Assembly: GCA_015499995.1 (NCBI GenBank)
Contig: JADNRV010000023.1
Location: 62,001 to 126,000, forward strand
DNA: 64,000 nt
Reading direction: 5' to 3'
Source: Flammula alnicola
Lineage: Eukaryota; Basidiomycota; Agaricomycetes; Agaricales; Strophariaceae
Shown: piece by piece, positions 47,265 to 57,390 of the stretch
Layout of the letters: every line of letters starts with the position of its first letter
Numbering within the stretch: position 1 is the first letter of the stretch
The notes under the pieces: model-generated
What the model was told of the DNA's origin: nothing
Databases searched by the model: none
The model's input: the letters and a program-made list of their open reading frames with translations, nothing else
Program-made: the position numbers and the translations under genes

Positions 47265-48206
47265 CTATTTCCACTTCTCCTCATCCTCCGCCTGTATTCC
47301 TTTCTCCGCGAGCTTCGCCACGCGCAGCGCCATATCCACTGCCATGATAAGAGGCACGAGGAAGAATGGGACGTAGCTGGACAACAGGAGTAGCCGTTGC
47401 TCGGGCGTGACTCCTGGTGCAAGCTTCGCCATGGCATTGGGGGGTAAGGAGGGTGTTTGGATCACGGTGGTGAGGCAAGCGAGGGTGGTGGTGGCAGAGG
47501 AAGCGCCATAGAGTGCGAGAAGGGGGTATATTTTACGAGAGCCTGAGTAGAGGGAAAATTAGGACATTTACTCCAGTCAGTGATTTATTTAAAGGAGAGC
47601 GTGGAATAGGATGTTGGAGGGTGCTTACCTCTGTACAGCCCTCGAAGGCCGAGTACGAACACTGGGATTTGGAATAGCCTAGACGAAGGATAAAACAGTA
47701 AATTTATGGACCACTGGTTGCATTCTCAAATAAACTTGAGACGTACGCTTCGAGCACAATGAAAGTCTTGAACCACGTTAGGTGCGCGCTATCTCCAAAA
47801 GCGCCGGCGATACCACCGATGAGGGGATCCCGGGACATGTCGACGTAAAAATTGAGCAGACCGCGCATGAAAGGGGGTACAAGTTGGGGTGGGTATAGGT
47901 ATTGCAGGTCGACGATGAACGAGGCGGGGAGGTGGATCTGCCAGGGCCAAAATAAGCGCGCGCGGTGCGTGAGTCCGAGTGTCCGAGTCCGAATTCAAGG
48001 GGACAAGTATGGTCAATGAGGTTTTTCGAGTGTATGGGCGGAACGAGGTGGTTAGGACGCGAACAGATTTCGGAGAAGCGAGTGAGAGAAACAGAGCTTA
48101 CGGCGAAGAAGAGAAAGTAGAACATATCGAGCGGGCGCGCTGAGAGTGGGAGTTGCGCGTATCCGCTGTAGACCCCTTTCCGTTGTTTCTCGTAGTTGAT
48201 CAACAT
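47265..48206 (-). CDS. EXPERA / TMEM97-type membrane protein
   Basis: Family role: small four-helix ER proteins (TMEM97/sigma-2 receptor and relatives) linked to sterol handling. Seen from the start at 48206: MLINYEKQRKGVYSGYAQL, then RPLDMFYFLFFA / IHLPASFIVDLQYLYP (first helix and the conserved acidic loop), PPFMRGLLNFYVDMSRDPLI, AHLTWFKTFIVLEA, LFQIPVFVLGLRGLYRGSRK, YPLLALYGASSATTTLACL, then LLLLSSYVPFFLVPLIMAVD and a charged tail ending DEEKWK, stop at 47265-47267. Introns are at about 48100-47940, 47750-47680 and 47625-47545. RPLD...F...IP.S...D......YP fits EXPERA. It is divergent from TRM82 with 355 bp between starts. Confidence 0.78.
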
Positions 48207-48345
48207 CGTGGTAGGACAACGGTGTCACTCGAGATTCTCCGGGCTCGCTGAGGTGCGATATTTAATGACAAGGGAAATGTTTATGCAATCAAAGTTTCTG
48301 ATAAGTGTGCTGCGGTTTAAGTAGAGGGTGCCGGTGAAGGTGATA

Positions 48346-48436
48346 GGTACGACGTGTTCACTAGGTGACCGGTGAAGCTTTGAAAAGTGATTAATAGACT
48401 AGGTACGACGTGTTCAACTAGTGAACACGTCGTACC
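48346..48436. repeat. Repeat with perfect 15-bp hairpin in divergent promoter
   Basis: GGTACGACGTGTTCA occurs at 48346-48360 and again at 48402-48416. The second copy is followed by a 5-nt spacer (ACTAG) and its perfect reverse complement TGAACACGTCGTACC at 48422-48436. The flanks CCGGTGAAG also repeat, indicating a local duplication of about 56-58 bp. It lies between the starts of the TMEM97-type gene and TRM82. Confidence 0.92.
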
Positions 48437-48561
48437 ATTCCGACTCAGGAAACGCGCCCATCGCGGCACGTGATTCGATAACCGGCACTTGTTTTCAACT
48501 TCGGAATCGTACATAACGGTTCGTTCAAACGTTCAAACTTTTTCCAGGCACACACAAACCG

Positions 48562-50798
48562 ATGTCCTTCTATCCGCATTCGCGAGTAGTCGTTGGACCA
48601 ACGAGGGCAGTCGACATTGTTGGTCCCCATATCCAGACACTGGACTCCGCGTATGTCCCCCAACTGTTCAAGTCGACTCGTGTGCTCACATATCTATATT
48701 GCAGCACTGGAGACGTCCTTCATTCTACAGCCAACTTCCCCGAAAAGCAGCAGGATGCAGTGCTAAAATCTGGCCCTGTACGATGTGCGGCCGTTGACTC
48801 CAAATTCATGTACCTCGTCACGTCGGGCGAGGACAAAATGCTGAAACTTTGGGAACTAGATGGGTTGAAACTTCTCAGCGTCCGGTGGGTACTATTTCTC
48901 GATGGCTTGGAAATTCCCATCCTGACTCTTTCATGGATTCTTAGTGAACTACCAAAAAAGCCGACAGCAGTCGCATTCACAGCCGACGCGCAGACTATAC
49001 TGGTATCCGACAAATTCGGTGATATCTTCAGGCAAGTTGTCCACTCCAGGCTCTCTATCTCGCACAAGTCACTGACATTCAGTTCTTCTTTCTGTAAATA
49101 TTTTTATACAGCTATCCTTTCGCTTACACCCCATCGAGCGCCGAGGATGATTCAAAATCCAAGGAGAAACAAAAGTCGAGAGACGCCATATCATCCCACG
49201 AGAATCCCTCAGGCGGCCAATTAATTTTGGGGCACGCTTCTCCGCTCAACGCGTTTCTCCTAACACCGGACGAGAAGTACATCATCACCGCAGATCGAGA
49301 CGAACATGTTCGAGTGAGTCGGTACCCTGATGGATATAACATTGAGATGTATTGCTTGGGACATCTCAAGTTTGTTGATTTCTTTTGCTATCGAGGGTTG
49401 TACATTAACCGTATCTTGCCTTACAGGTTCGTTTCCGCTATTCATATTCCTAAATCCGATCATTTCTCTCTCATCTCAGGTGGTGGAGACCCGATGCTCA
49501 AAATCTGGGATTGGATGACAGGCACAGTGACACATGAGTTACCTGTTCTGGCCAATATTGAACCATTCATCGCCGTGCGAGCATCGAAACGGAAACGAGG
49601 GGGTGAGGATGATGATGACGAAGCGATCCCCGAGGGTACTAGTAAACTAAAGCCTAAACGAAAGAAGGGCCGGAAAGAGAAGGAGGTAGAGCAAGCAGGA
49701 GACGGTGGTAGCGAGGGTGCCGGTACCCCTGCAGCTGATGCGCCTGAAAACAAGGAAGAAGAAAAACCGGAGAAAGTGCTGGTCATACATCAAATTGAGA
49801 GCATCGATTCAGATACGGGTCCACATATCATTTTTTCAGCAATAGGGTCAGTTCCTTTTGTTCTTTTTCCTGTCAGTTTTCATATCTGAGCAATGATAAT
49901 CTAGAACGACAGCCCTTTTCGCTTTTCCCTACAAGAAAGATGTATCTGCAACGGACATCCGGCATTTTGACTTTGGAAAACCTGTCTTGGACTTCTCTGT
50001 CGTGGATGGCAGTACGTTAGTTGTGAATTTGGATGGTGCGTGGCTAGCACAGACAGAATCAGTGTCCCTGTCAACGGAGGAGCAGAGTGGGAGCAAAGCT
50101 GGTCCGATGGCGAAAATCCTGAAAGTGTCTGGAGGAGAAGTACGTTGACCTGTGTGGCGAGTGAGGATGCTTTCCTGTTCTGATTTATTTCGTTCTTCAC
50201 AGCTCGTCGAAGACTCTGAAACATTGAAGCCACTCATTGACTCGCTCAACTCTAGATCCTTGCTTCCAGGTTCGTACTCCCTTCCACATTCTCATACCAT
50301 TCCTTTGCTAATAAGTATAATCATATTCATGAAACTTCAATTATACAACCTTCACTTTGGCCCTGACACATGGGAAAAAACACAGCAACCCCCGAATCCT
50401 TGAAAAAGCTGGCGCTTTACTCTGACCTTGTCTCACTACCCAAATATGCTGACCCGTTTGAGGGCGACGACGGTACAGAGGGCAATCAAGAGCCTCCGAC
50501 ACCAATGCCCATCGGTGCCCCAGAATTATCGTCCTCTGAGGCAGCCAAGGCGAAGGGCAAAGGCAAGACTGAGCTTAGCAAGAAGGAACTGGGGAGAATG
50601 AAGACAAAACAGGCAGTCTTGGCAAAGGCGATGGAGATTCAGAGTATAAGTGGGAAGGAAAAATCGAGGAAGTTGGACGAGGGGGACGTAAATGGGGACG
50701 AACCAGAACCGAAGAGGGCACGGTCAGACTTTGAGGCTGCTGACAATGGGACTGGTCGGGATGATGACGTGAATATGGATAATGCCAGTAGCACATAA
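48562..50798 (+). CDS. TRM82: tRNA (guanine-N7) methyltransferase non-catalytic subunit Trm82 (WD40)
   Basis: Family role: stabilises Trm8 for m7G46 formation in tRNA; human WDR4. Seen: MSFYPHSRVVVGPTRAVDIV at the start, then GDVLHSTANFPEKQQDAVLK, CAAVDSKFMYLVTSGEDKML, KLWELDGLKLLSVRELPKKP, TAVAFTADAQTILVSDKFGD, LGHASPLNAFLLTPDEKYII, TADRDEHVRVSRYPDGYNIE, and MYCLGHLKFVSAIHIPKSDH before LISGGGDPMLKIWDWMTGT. This last pair is the classic Trm82 signature (ITADRDEHIRVS..P, I...CLGH..FVS). Basic, Lys-rich insert at 49575-49790 and a long acidic tail with KRAR (50670-50798) are extra to the propeller. Eight or so exons; stop at 50796-50798. Confidence 0.9.
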
Positions 50799-51474
50799 TT
50801 GGCACACAAGCTTTATGACCCGCCGCTAACAGTACGCGTCGGCAGGCTTGCTTCGCTCGCCTACCTACTACGCGCGGGCCAAACAACCAACTTGCTGGAG
50901 GCTGAAAGATTTTTGGGAGCAGCCACGCTCTAAATTTGGCCAAAGTGGCGGCGAGTTTTCTTCCCACGGCCGCTGTGGCGCGAGTTTTTACATTGAACCG
51001 TTATGAACTGAGCTGGCACCGCCAAATTCACGCCTGTGCAGAAGCGCCTTATCGATAAATTCTGGACTGTGGGATTACGGCAAAGCCATATTGTGTTACA
51101 CGGAATTCAACGTTCACCTCCTTTGGAGCAACATAAATTTACATCCGGCCGAAGGAAATAGCCTCAGTCTGGCACCATTCTGTCTTGCGAAGGATGTATC
51201 CTGGAACTGCGGAGGCCTAACAGTTTCGGCTGGTTTCTGCCCTGCTGTCTTTCCCGACCTTGACGGTTCTGCTCGCCCAGAAACACAGTACTACTAATGT
51301 ATCATTGCCGCAGTGGCGTCGCTCAAGTCTCGAGGCCGAGGTTTTCTTCTGCCGCATGAGCTTCATTGATATGGAAGTCCGTTGCCTATTACCAATACAT
51401 AAAGCCATGGTCTATCCCTTGCTGGCGACGAACGACTCATCCCTGTCCTTCCAGGGGCCCCCTCACACGCAGCG
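50799..51474. other. Intergenic, nothing recognised
   Basis: About 680 bp. No gene is supported. The left part is the TRM82 3' region. Overlapping open frames at 51217-51474 are short and lack motifs. Confidence 0.45.
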
Positions 51475-52092
51475 ATGTCCTTTTTGCGTCTCAGTAAATC
51501 CAGGCCGGACAAACATACCAATCGAATGGCATGGAATGAAAGCTGGGAGAAGGACCTCGACATCTATGAAACGTTCCGCTACAAGTTTCCTAGCATACCC
51601 TTGCTCCAGCCCCCCAATCACAGCCCCAAGGATCGTATTGGGGTTGAGATGGGTCTTATGGCATTCAACCAAACTTTCCACAATGACCTGTTCCTCCTCC
51701 AGCAGGACGTATGTCGGCGCGCCACAACCCGCCTGGCAACGGACGATTTCGCAGAAAAGTGGACTGCACTGAAACCAGCCTGCCGCGAGGAATACATACT
51801 GGAAGCTCTTTACAAGACCTCCACCGCCGGACCAGATTTCGAACAATTCAGACAGTGGTGCCCTGACCTCAAGGTCGATACCTTGGGGAGAGAGGGGGCG
51901 AGTTATCTTGATCTTTTAATGTTTCTCATACAATCCAATTCCGAGGCGAATGGGAAAGTGGCTTTGGTCTTTTTCCCTCATCCTATGGTCGATAGAATTT
52001 TCAACGCCATCCAGGACCTTGAAGGTCAAACCTATGCCCTAAAACTCCGGATGAATAGATCTTTTTTTATAACAATGACGCTACATCAGTAA
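51475..52092 (+). CDS. Orphan ORF of 205 codons, possibly a gene fragment
   Basis: An uninterrupted frame, MSFLRLSKSRPDKHTNRMAW, then NESWEKDLDIYETFRYKFPS, IPLLQPPNHSPKDRIGVEMG, LMAFNQTFHNDLFLLQQDVC, a basic-acidic helical stretch, and LDLLMFLIQSNSE, ending RSFFITMTLHQ at 52090-52092. Composition is that of a folded, helical protein, unlike the random frames around it. No catalytic motif or signal peptide, and I do not recognise the family. The end is abrupt next to the palindrome-rich DNA at 52110-52320, so a missing 3' part is plausible, as is a still-functional short gene. No clear TATA box upstream. Confidence 0.5.
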   Translation: MSFLRLSKSRPDKHTNRMAWNESWEKDLDIYETFRYKFPSIPLLQPPNHSPKDRIGVEMGLMAFNQTFHNDLFLLQQDVCRRATTRLATDDFAEKWTALKPACREEYILEALYKTSTAGPDFEQFRQWCPDLKVDTLGREGASYLDLLMFLIQSNSEANGKVALVFFPHPMVDRIFNAIQDLEGQTYALKLRMNRSFFITMTLHQ

Positions 52093-52450
52093 AATAACAA
52101 TTCTCCTTTTACACGCTTTTTACGCTTTCGAAAGCTTTGAAAGAGACAAAAGAGGAAAAGAGTTTGCCGCTTTTGATGGCAAAGGCCTTAGGCTTTCAAA
52201 GCGCTTCGAAAAGGTCTTCCTCTTTTCAAAGAGGTAAAAGGTACGTAGAAGTGACTTGCAAAGCATTCTAAAAGGATCTCTTAAAGTGTTTTCGAAGCAT
52301 GGAAAGTAGCGAGAAAAGCATTTGGATTGAAGATAATATTAATCACATTACAGTACTACATAGCTAATCTAATTCGCTGTCATCATCGACAAGCTCTCCA
52401 CCATGCAATATGGCCAGCGTTGGGCCCACGCCACTGCTGTGGGCCGAGTT

Positions 52451-52594
52451 GCGACCAAACCCCGCATCGTGCGCCAGGTACCCGCATCGTGCGCCAGATA
52501 CCCGCATCGTGCGCCAGATACCCGCATCGTGCGCCAGGTAGCCACCGTCCAGCGCCATCCAGTATGTGATGCTGCCGATGCGGGATTTGGTCGC
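52451..52594. repeat. Minisatellite (4 x 20 bp) inside an 18-bp inverted repeat
   Basis: Four exact-length 20-bp units at 52461-52540 begin CCCGCATCGTGCGCCAG and end GTA or ATA (the pattern is G, A, A, G). Arms GCGACCAAACCCCGCATC at 52451-52468 and GATGCGGGATTTGGTCGC at 52577-52594 are reverse complements with one mismatch. A smaller hairpin GGCCCAC / GTGGGCC lies just left at 52423-52445. Confidence 0.9.
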
Positions 52595-53521
52595 TGGTGT
52601 TCTGATGTCCTGAGACGGGATGGCATCAGTGTCCTGTCCTCGTCGCGTTACGTTCGGGTTGCTTACCCTGCATCATATCTGCCGCCGCCACCAGAATACT
52701 TATCACACTCACCCGTGCCTTTGTTCTACTCGCCGTCCACCGCAAACACCCAACCCCTCAAGGGGGCAATGAGCAGCCGCTGCGCCGCGAGCAGAACACC
52801 GTTATCACCAATTAACGTCTGTGATCAAAGGAGGAAGTGAGTTTCATTTCCATCCAATACATTATCCAACCCACCTGGATAGAGAGAGTTGACCGCTGAT
52901 GTGGTTGGTCGATCCTCGTGAGCTGCCCCCTGCGACGTCTTGGAATGGCAATGACAACCCTGTAATTCAAAAGGTGAGTGTCATCTTGCAGTGCCACTGG
53001 GTTGATGACATTACCTTAGTTAACTTGCCGGCGAGGAGGACGGAAGGGGATGCTAGAGTGCCCAGTAAGTTATCTCTGCTCCGATAAACACAATTTACAC
53101 TTATCTCGCAGGAAGGCATGACTGCCGCTCGCTGGAAAATGATCAGCATGCAGGCAGAGTAAAGATATACCTTGCAATGTCAGACTTACCAAGTCTAGAA
53201 TGGCATGAATTGACTCAGGCATCTGGGTGTCTTGAGCAGCTGGGCGGCGGAAGAGAGGAGAGAGGAGAAAGAAAGAGAGAAGGTTATCGATCCGGAACGA
53301 GACGGAAGTTCGGGAAATGGCGGTAACGTCACGTGTATGCCGGAGACTGAATTGCCTTGGGGACCCGCATTCAGCGTTGACGCGGCGGTTTGTTTGTATA
53401 TGCTTGTTTTCAATGCTCTACCGCCAAATGAAAGCTGCAAGACGCCGGTACATGTTTCGGTACCGTGGCCACTCATTAAAGCTAAATTTCAGACGCAATT
53501 CTCAATGTTTTTTGAATATGT

Positions 53522-53627
53522 ATCCATCCTCCTGGACGGATTTTGATATTTCTAAAATTATAAATTTGATTTCCGAGCTGTAAGTCTTTTATTCGAGATA
53601 TTTAAAAATCTGCCCAGGAGGATGGAT
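53522..53627. repeat. 32-bp inverted repeat (foldback / MITE-like relic)
   Basis: Left arm 53522-53553 begins ATCCATCCTCCTGG and right arm 53596-53627 ends CCAGGAGGATGGAT. The outer 14 bp pair perfectly, the inner 18 bp with five mismatches. The loop is 42 nt and AT-rich. No transposase is nearby. Confidence 0.88.
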
Positions 53628-54282
53628 AGAGATTGGGAATATCTCAAATCTGGACAAACTTTGAGGGCGAGAGCGCTCTTCCCCATTGAGCAACATGTAC
53701 CGCAAGAAACCGTGTGCTAAGACGTGTGGTACGCGCCTGTCACGTATGTGACATCTCATGTTCACCCTCCAAATTAGATTACATCTCCATATCCCTCGTC
53801 GAAAACACATGAAAGTATACTATCCACTCATATTTTTAATTTTCGTGGTCATTTGAGTGTCTGGAGGTGCACAATATGGCCTCCATACGAGAGGATGCAA
53901 GATGACGAGAAGAGGCGCCATTTCTTCGTGGCTGTGCAGCTTAGTAAGTGCCATCAATTCAACCGTGAATGCGGGTCCCCAGCCTTAGCAAAAAATCACT
54001 TTACATCGCTTCATGCACCCATCCTGATGGGGCGCAGCAGAAGGGAATAGGAATCCTACAATGTTAAATCTATTCAAATCCAGCCTATATAAGCTCAATG
54101 CAGACATTCTAGCAAGATTCAAAAGTTGCAGAATCCCAAAGCGGTGGAACCGGCAAAAGCGCCAAAATTGATCAAAATGCCGGATTAAAGCCGGTGAGAA
54201 TCTCCAACAAAAGGGCTCTCAAAGCGAAAGCAGCAAAAGCGTCAGAAAAGGACTTCAAAAGGACATGTTATTTTACTGATGT

Positions 54283-55432
54283 ATGGCGGACATACCTTGC
54301 ATTTGTGCGTCGTCACTCCTTGTCTTTCATGTGATCCAACCCTCTAACGACTCCCAACAGTTTGATCTGGACGAAATATACAGATTTGACACTACTGGAC
54401 AACCTAGCAAGAAACAAAGAAAGAAAGCCATCTCTCGTTCCACCGCGACTGGGACTACCTCTTTCAAATCGGCCGGGGAAGAAGACGCGTATCGACGCGG
54501 TAGATTGGAAGAATTCTTGCATCTAGACACCGCCAAAGGCGAGATCACTTGCTGGAGATGCGGAAAGACCGAAGGGCTCCTCCCTGCGGGTACGCAGCTC
54601 CGAGCATGTTCGGGGTGCAAGGAAATCCAGCGGAAGGTCCTGTATTGCTCAAGGTTCGTTGTGAATCGGTCTGGGTATGTTGAACCAAATAAATAATTTC
54701 AACATGCGACCATTTTCAGGGAATGCCAGAAACTGGACTGGAAGGAAGGGGTAGGATCCCATCAACCCCACAAAGTCGTATGTGGAAAACCCTTTATTCA
54801 CAGGAGCCCAACGGCGCCATCATCAAATGTTGAAAAAATACCCCCACCGGATCCGTCCTTTAAACGACCCGCCGCCCTTCTGCATCAGATATCCTTTCTG
54901 AAAAGAGAGAACAATCCAGATTATGTGGTGTGTACGACCATAGCTACCGGAAGAGTTAGAAGTTCACATCTTATCCCAGTTTGTTCAAAAGACTCCCGAA
55001 CCTGACATGGGCATCACCATCCCAGGTAAGCGAACCAAACTCAGCTATTATATCTTTTGTAAATTCAACTTTCCTTTAGATCTCACGACAAGAGGCATTT
55101 TCCTTGCATGGCGACAACGAGGTATGTTGTAGGAATGAAATTAGTCCTTTACTAATGTTCATCATCCATTCACAGCTCTCAAAAATGGCGACCCCGTCGC
55201 CGTCAGGGCCATGTACTCTATCTTGCAAAAGTTCGCTCAGAGGTTCGCGCCACGTTCATACAATTTGAAGAAACAACTTGAAGCCGAGTATGGTGGAGTG
55301 CTTTCTAACAGTGCCGACGAATCTGCAGACACATCTTTGACCGAAGAAGAACTCCGTGAATCTGTTGATATTTTGCTTTCCTTTGATGAAGTCATTGCAC
55401 AGTTAAGCGGCAAGCCAGCGCACCGTGCGTAG
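54283..55432 (+). CDS. MYND-type zinc finger protein
   Basis: Family role: MYND fingers bind proline-rich peptides; many agaricomycete copies have no known job. Seen: an N-terminal basic region (GQPSKKQRKKAISRS), then the finger in order: CWRCGKTEGLL, LRACSGCKEIQRKVLYCSR / ECQKLDWKEG then HQPHKVVC, a complete C-C-C-C-C-C-H-C ligand set split by an intron. After it SPTAPSSNVEKIPPPDPS, LHQISFLKRENNPDYVFVQK, TTRGIFLAWRQRALKNGDPV and a helical tail LTEEELRESVDILLSFDEV ending GKPAHRA, stop at 55430-55432. Five or so introns of about 45-60 nt. The ATG at 54283 gives an odd first segment (MADIPCICASSLLVFHV) that could partly be intron ending in CAACAG at 54360, so the true start may be upstream. Confidence 0.8.
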
Positions 55433-55971
55433 AGCATGTCGAAATGTTGGCAACAGGATTTTGTAGAACGATGGCAGAGTTAGTCGACATTTATAAATCC
55501 AACCTGGGAGTTTACATATACAGCCGATCCGAAGTTATCATTAGGATGATAAATGCGCAGTTCCTGGTTTTGAGGCATCTGAGCTTTCTTTCTCTTGTGA
55601 TGTCGAGTTTGCTTGAGACTCACATGCTTGCATTGGTCTTACAGAATAGTGACAGAGCTTACTATCCTTGGGGACGAAGACTTCGGATAGTCTTCAACTC
55701 CTTTCGTCCATCGAGAAATGAAGCGTATGGTGTTCTTCGTTGCATCATTATTTGGAGTGAAGCAACTGATGTGTTAATGAAGTGGTTCCCGACACAGTGA
55801 AGAGGCGCTTTCCAACCCTTCATAAAGGGAGTCCTTGTTTCAACTGAACAGTAGCACTTCAACCTCGGTCTTGGCGCACTGTTCTGTCCAAAAAATTCAT
55901 ACAAGTTAGGATATGTCAGCGATAAATACAAATATATCTACGAATACAAAAGATGCAGCAGACAGTAGATG
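55433..55971. other. Convergent 3' region
   Basis: About 540 bp between the MYND stop and the NNF1 stop. It contains an open frame of 118 codons at 55444-55800 with hydrophobic stretches (SFLSLVMSSLLETHMLALVL). I could not link it to the MYND gene by a clean splice, nor find a motif, so I leave it unassigned; it may be a short extra exon or chance. Confidence 0.35.
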
Positions 55972-56795
55972 TCATGAACGCAGGGTGGGTTTGAGAGACT
56001 CTGCTGTCTGTACCGTCCAAGCCTCAATTTCTTCTTGGGGCAATTCTTGACATTTCTGGAACACCTAAAGGTAGCATTAGGCTACGGTATACAGAAACAA
56101 TTTTTACAGTAGACTTACAGCATCAAGTTTATCTGTGAGTGACAATACGCGTTCGTTGGCATTCTCCGTGGCTTTCACTCTCTCCTGTAATTCTGACTCT
56201 AACTGGCGATTTTCATCATCGAGCTAACGTCACGTAATCAAAGTAGCTCCTATTATGAACTAGAGAAACGCACCTGAGAAATCAAAGCGCGTAGTCTGGC
56301 AGACTCTGAATTCAAGACAGGCACAGTTCGGGCGCATACCGCAACTCTAGGGTCGAGATTGTCTTTCCAGGTGTCTTTGCCAGCATCGCCCCGAGCTTTC
56401 CTCTCCTTTGCATCATTTACAACCTTGTGCAGGGTGTCAACACTTTCTTGAATGTTGTAGTCGTTGAATAATTTATCAAGGTCTCGCTGTTGACAAACGG
56501 GTTAATATACGCCTTGTCGCTTAAGAGACGACTCACATACAAAGTTCTGAGCTTCAATATACTCAGATATGCTATTAAATGTCGCCGACGAGCCGTTTTT
56601 ATCTGATTCAACATAGAGAGGGAAGCATTCCGCAAAGTCGTCGAACCTACACAGGAGTAATCCGACATCAGCATCGCAACTGTTAAGAGAAAAAATTACG
56701 CACGTCCATTTGTGCGCTGAGCGCTGGATCGCTAGTTGTAATGCCGAATGAAAATGTGTCCAACGCCTGCTACCAGACTGATTGCTGAACATCAC
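55972..56795 (-). CDS. NNF1: Kinetochore MIND-complex subunit Nnf1-like
   Basis: Family role: Nnf1 (human PMF1) pairs with Mtw1/Mis12 in the kinetochore MIND complex that joins centromere to outer kinetochore. Seen: MMFSNQSGSRRWTHFHSALQ then LAIQRSAHKWT, then FDDFAECFPLYVESDKNGSS and ATFNSISEYIEAQNF, then RDLDKLFNDYNIQESVDTLH, then a helical region ending in LDDENRQLESELQERVKATE (a heptad-like coiled coil) and PQEEIEAWTVQTAESLKP, stop at 55972-55974. The W(T)..FHSALQLAIQRS..KW.....F.ECFP block near the N-terminus, followed by a basic alpha-helical tail, is the typical Nnf1 opening. Small size (about 205 residues) fits. About five introns. Confidence 0.72.
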
Positions 56796-56982
56796 GACGT
56801 CGACGCGAACAAACGCTGTTGAGTACCTTTAAACAGCCAGTCACGCTCGCGAGCTCTAGTCACAAAGCGTCACAATTGCACATGAGTTAATAACACGTGA
56901 TCGGTGGCGACCCTCGAATATTGCGGGGGAGAGGAACCGTTGGATTATGACACCTTTTGCTTGCAAGGTAACAAAAAAGAAG

Positions 56983-57064
56983 CTCTCTGTCTGGGAGTCG
57001 AACCCAGCTTTCGCGCGGTCGTTGATATGACAGGCGCGTGTACTAACCGATATACTAACAGAGA
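56983..57064 (-). tRNA. tRNA-Asp (GTC) with a 10-nt intron
   Basis: On the minus strand: acceptor TCTCTGT pairs perfectly with ACAGAGA, discriminator G, as expected for tRNA-Asp. D-arm GTAT / GTAC with ATCGGTTA loop; anticodon stem CGCGC / GCGCG; loop CTGTCA then a 10-nt intron TATCAACGAC and C; T-arm CTGGG TTCGACT CCCAG. Anticodon GTC at positions 34-36, intron directly after position 37. A T6 terminator follows at 56972-56977. Nuclear Asp tRNA; intron needs splicing by the tRNA endonuclease. Confidence 0.92.
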
Positions 57065-57390
57065 CGGTTATTCTTTCTTAACATTTATTATATAAAAGTA
57101 CTTTTACATTTGAATCGATAAAAGATTGTCAATAATCATTCGAGTTGAAGAGGGTTGCATCAAACTTGCACTAACAGTTCCCGGTTACCCTCGCCCGAGG
57201 TCTCCAAATAGCCAAATTCCAGGTGAGGAGAGGCGAGCATCCAGCAGGGCTACTGGAAAGTATTGAGCCACGTATGCCAGGCCAACTCTCATCGGGGTGT
57301 TCCATCCAGATTGTTACAACCGATTCTCCATGCCCTAACCAGTGGCTGAAGAATATTTAGTCAGTCAAGTATATAAAGCTACGACAAGGA
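57065..57390. other. Intergenic, tRNA 5' flank
   Basis: About 330 bp upstream of the tRNA on the minus strand and of the next plus-strand gene. A TATATAAAG box at about 57370 belongs to the secreted-protein-like gene. Nothing else is seen. Confidence 0.5.

Larger units (their letters stand above)
52093..54282. other. Repeat-rich spacer
   Basis: About 2.2 kb with no firm gene. 52110-52320 is rich in A/T runs and short palindromes such as GCTTTCGAAAGC at 52127-52138. A minisatellite (52461-52540) lies in an inverted repeat, and a foldback repeat lies at 53522-53627. At 52899-53060 a short frame (MWLVDPRELPPATSWNGN) followed by a GTGAGT donor may be a relic exon, but no continuation is convincing. 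It ends with the promoter of the MYND gene. Confidence 0.5.
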
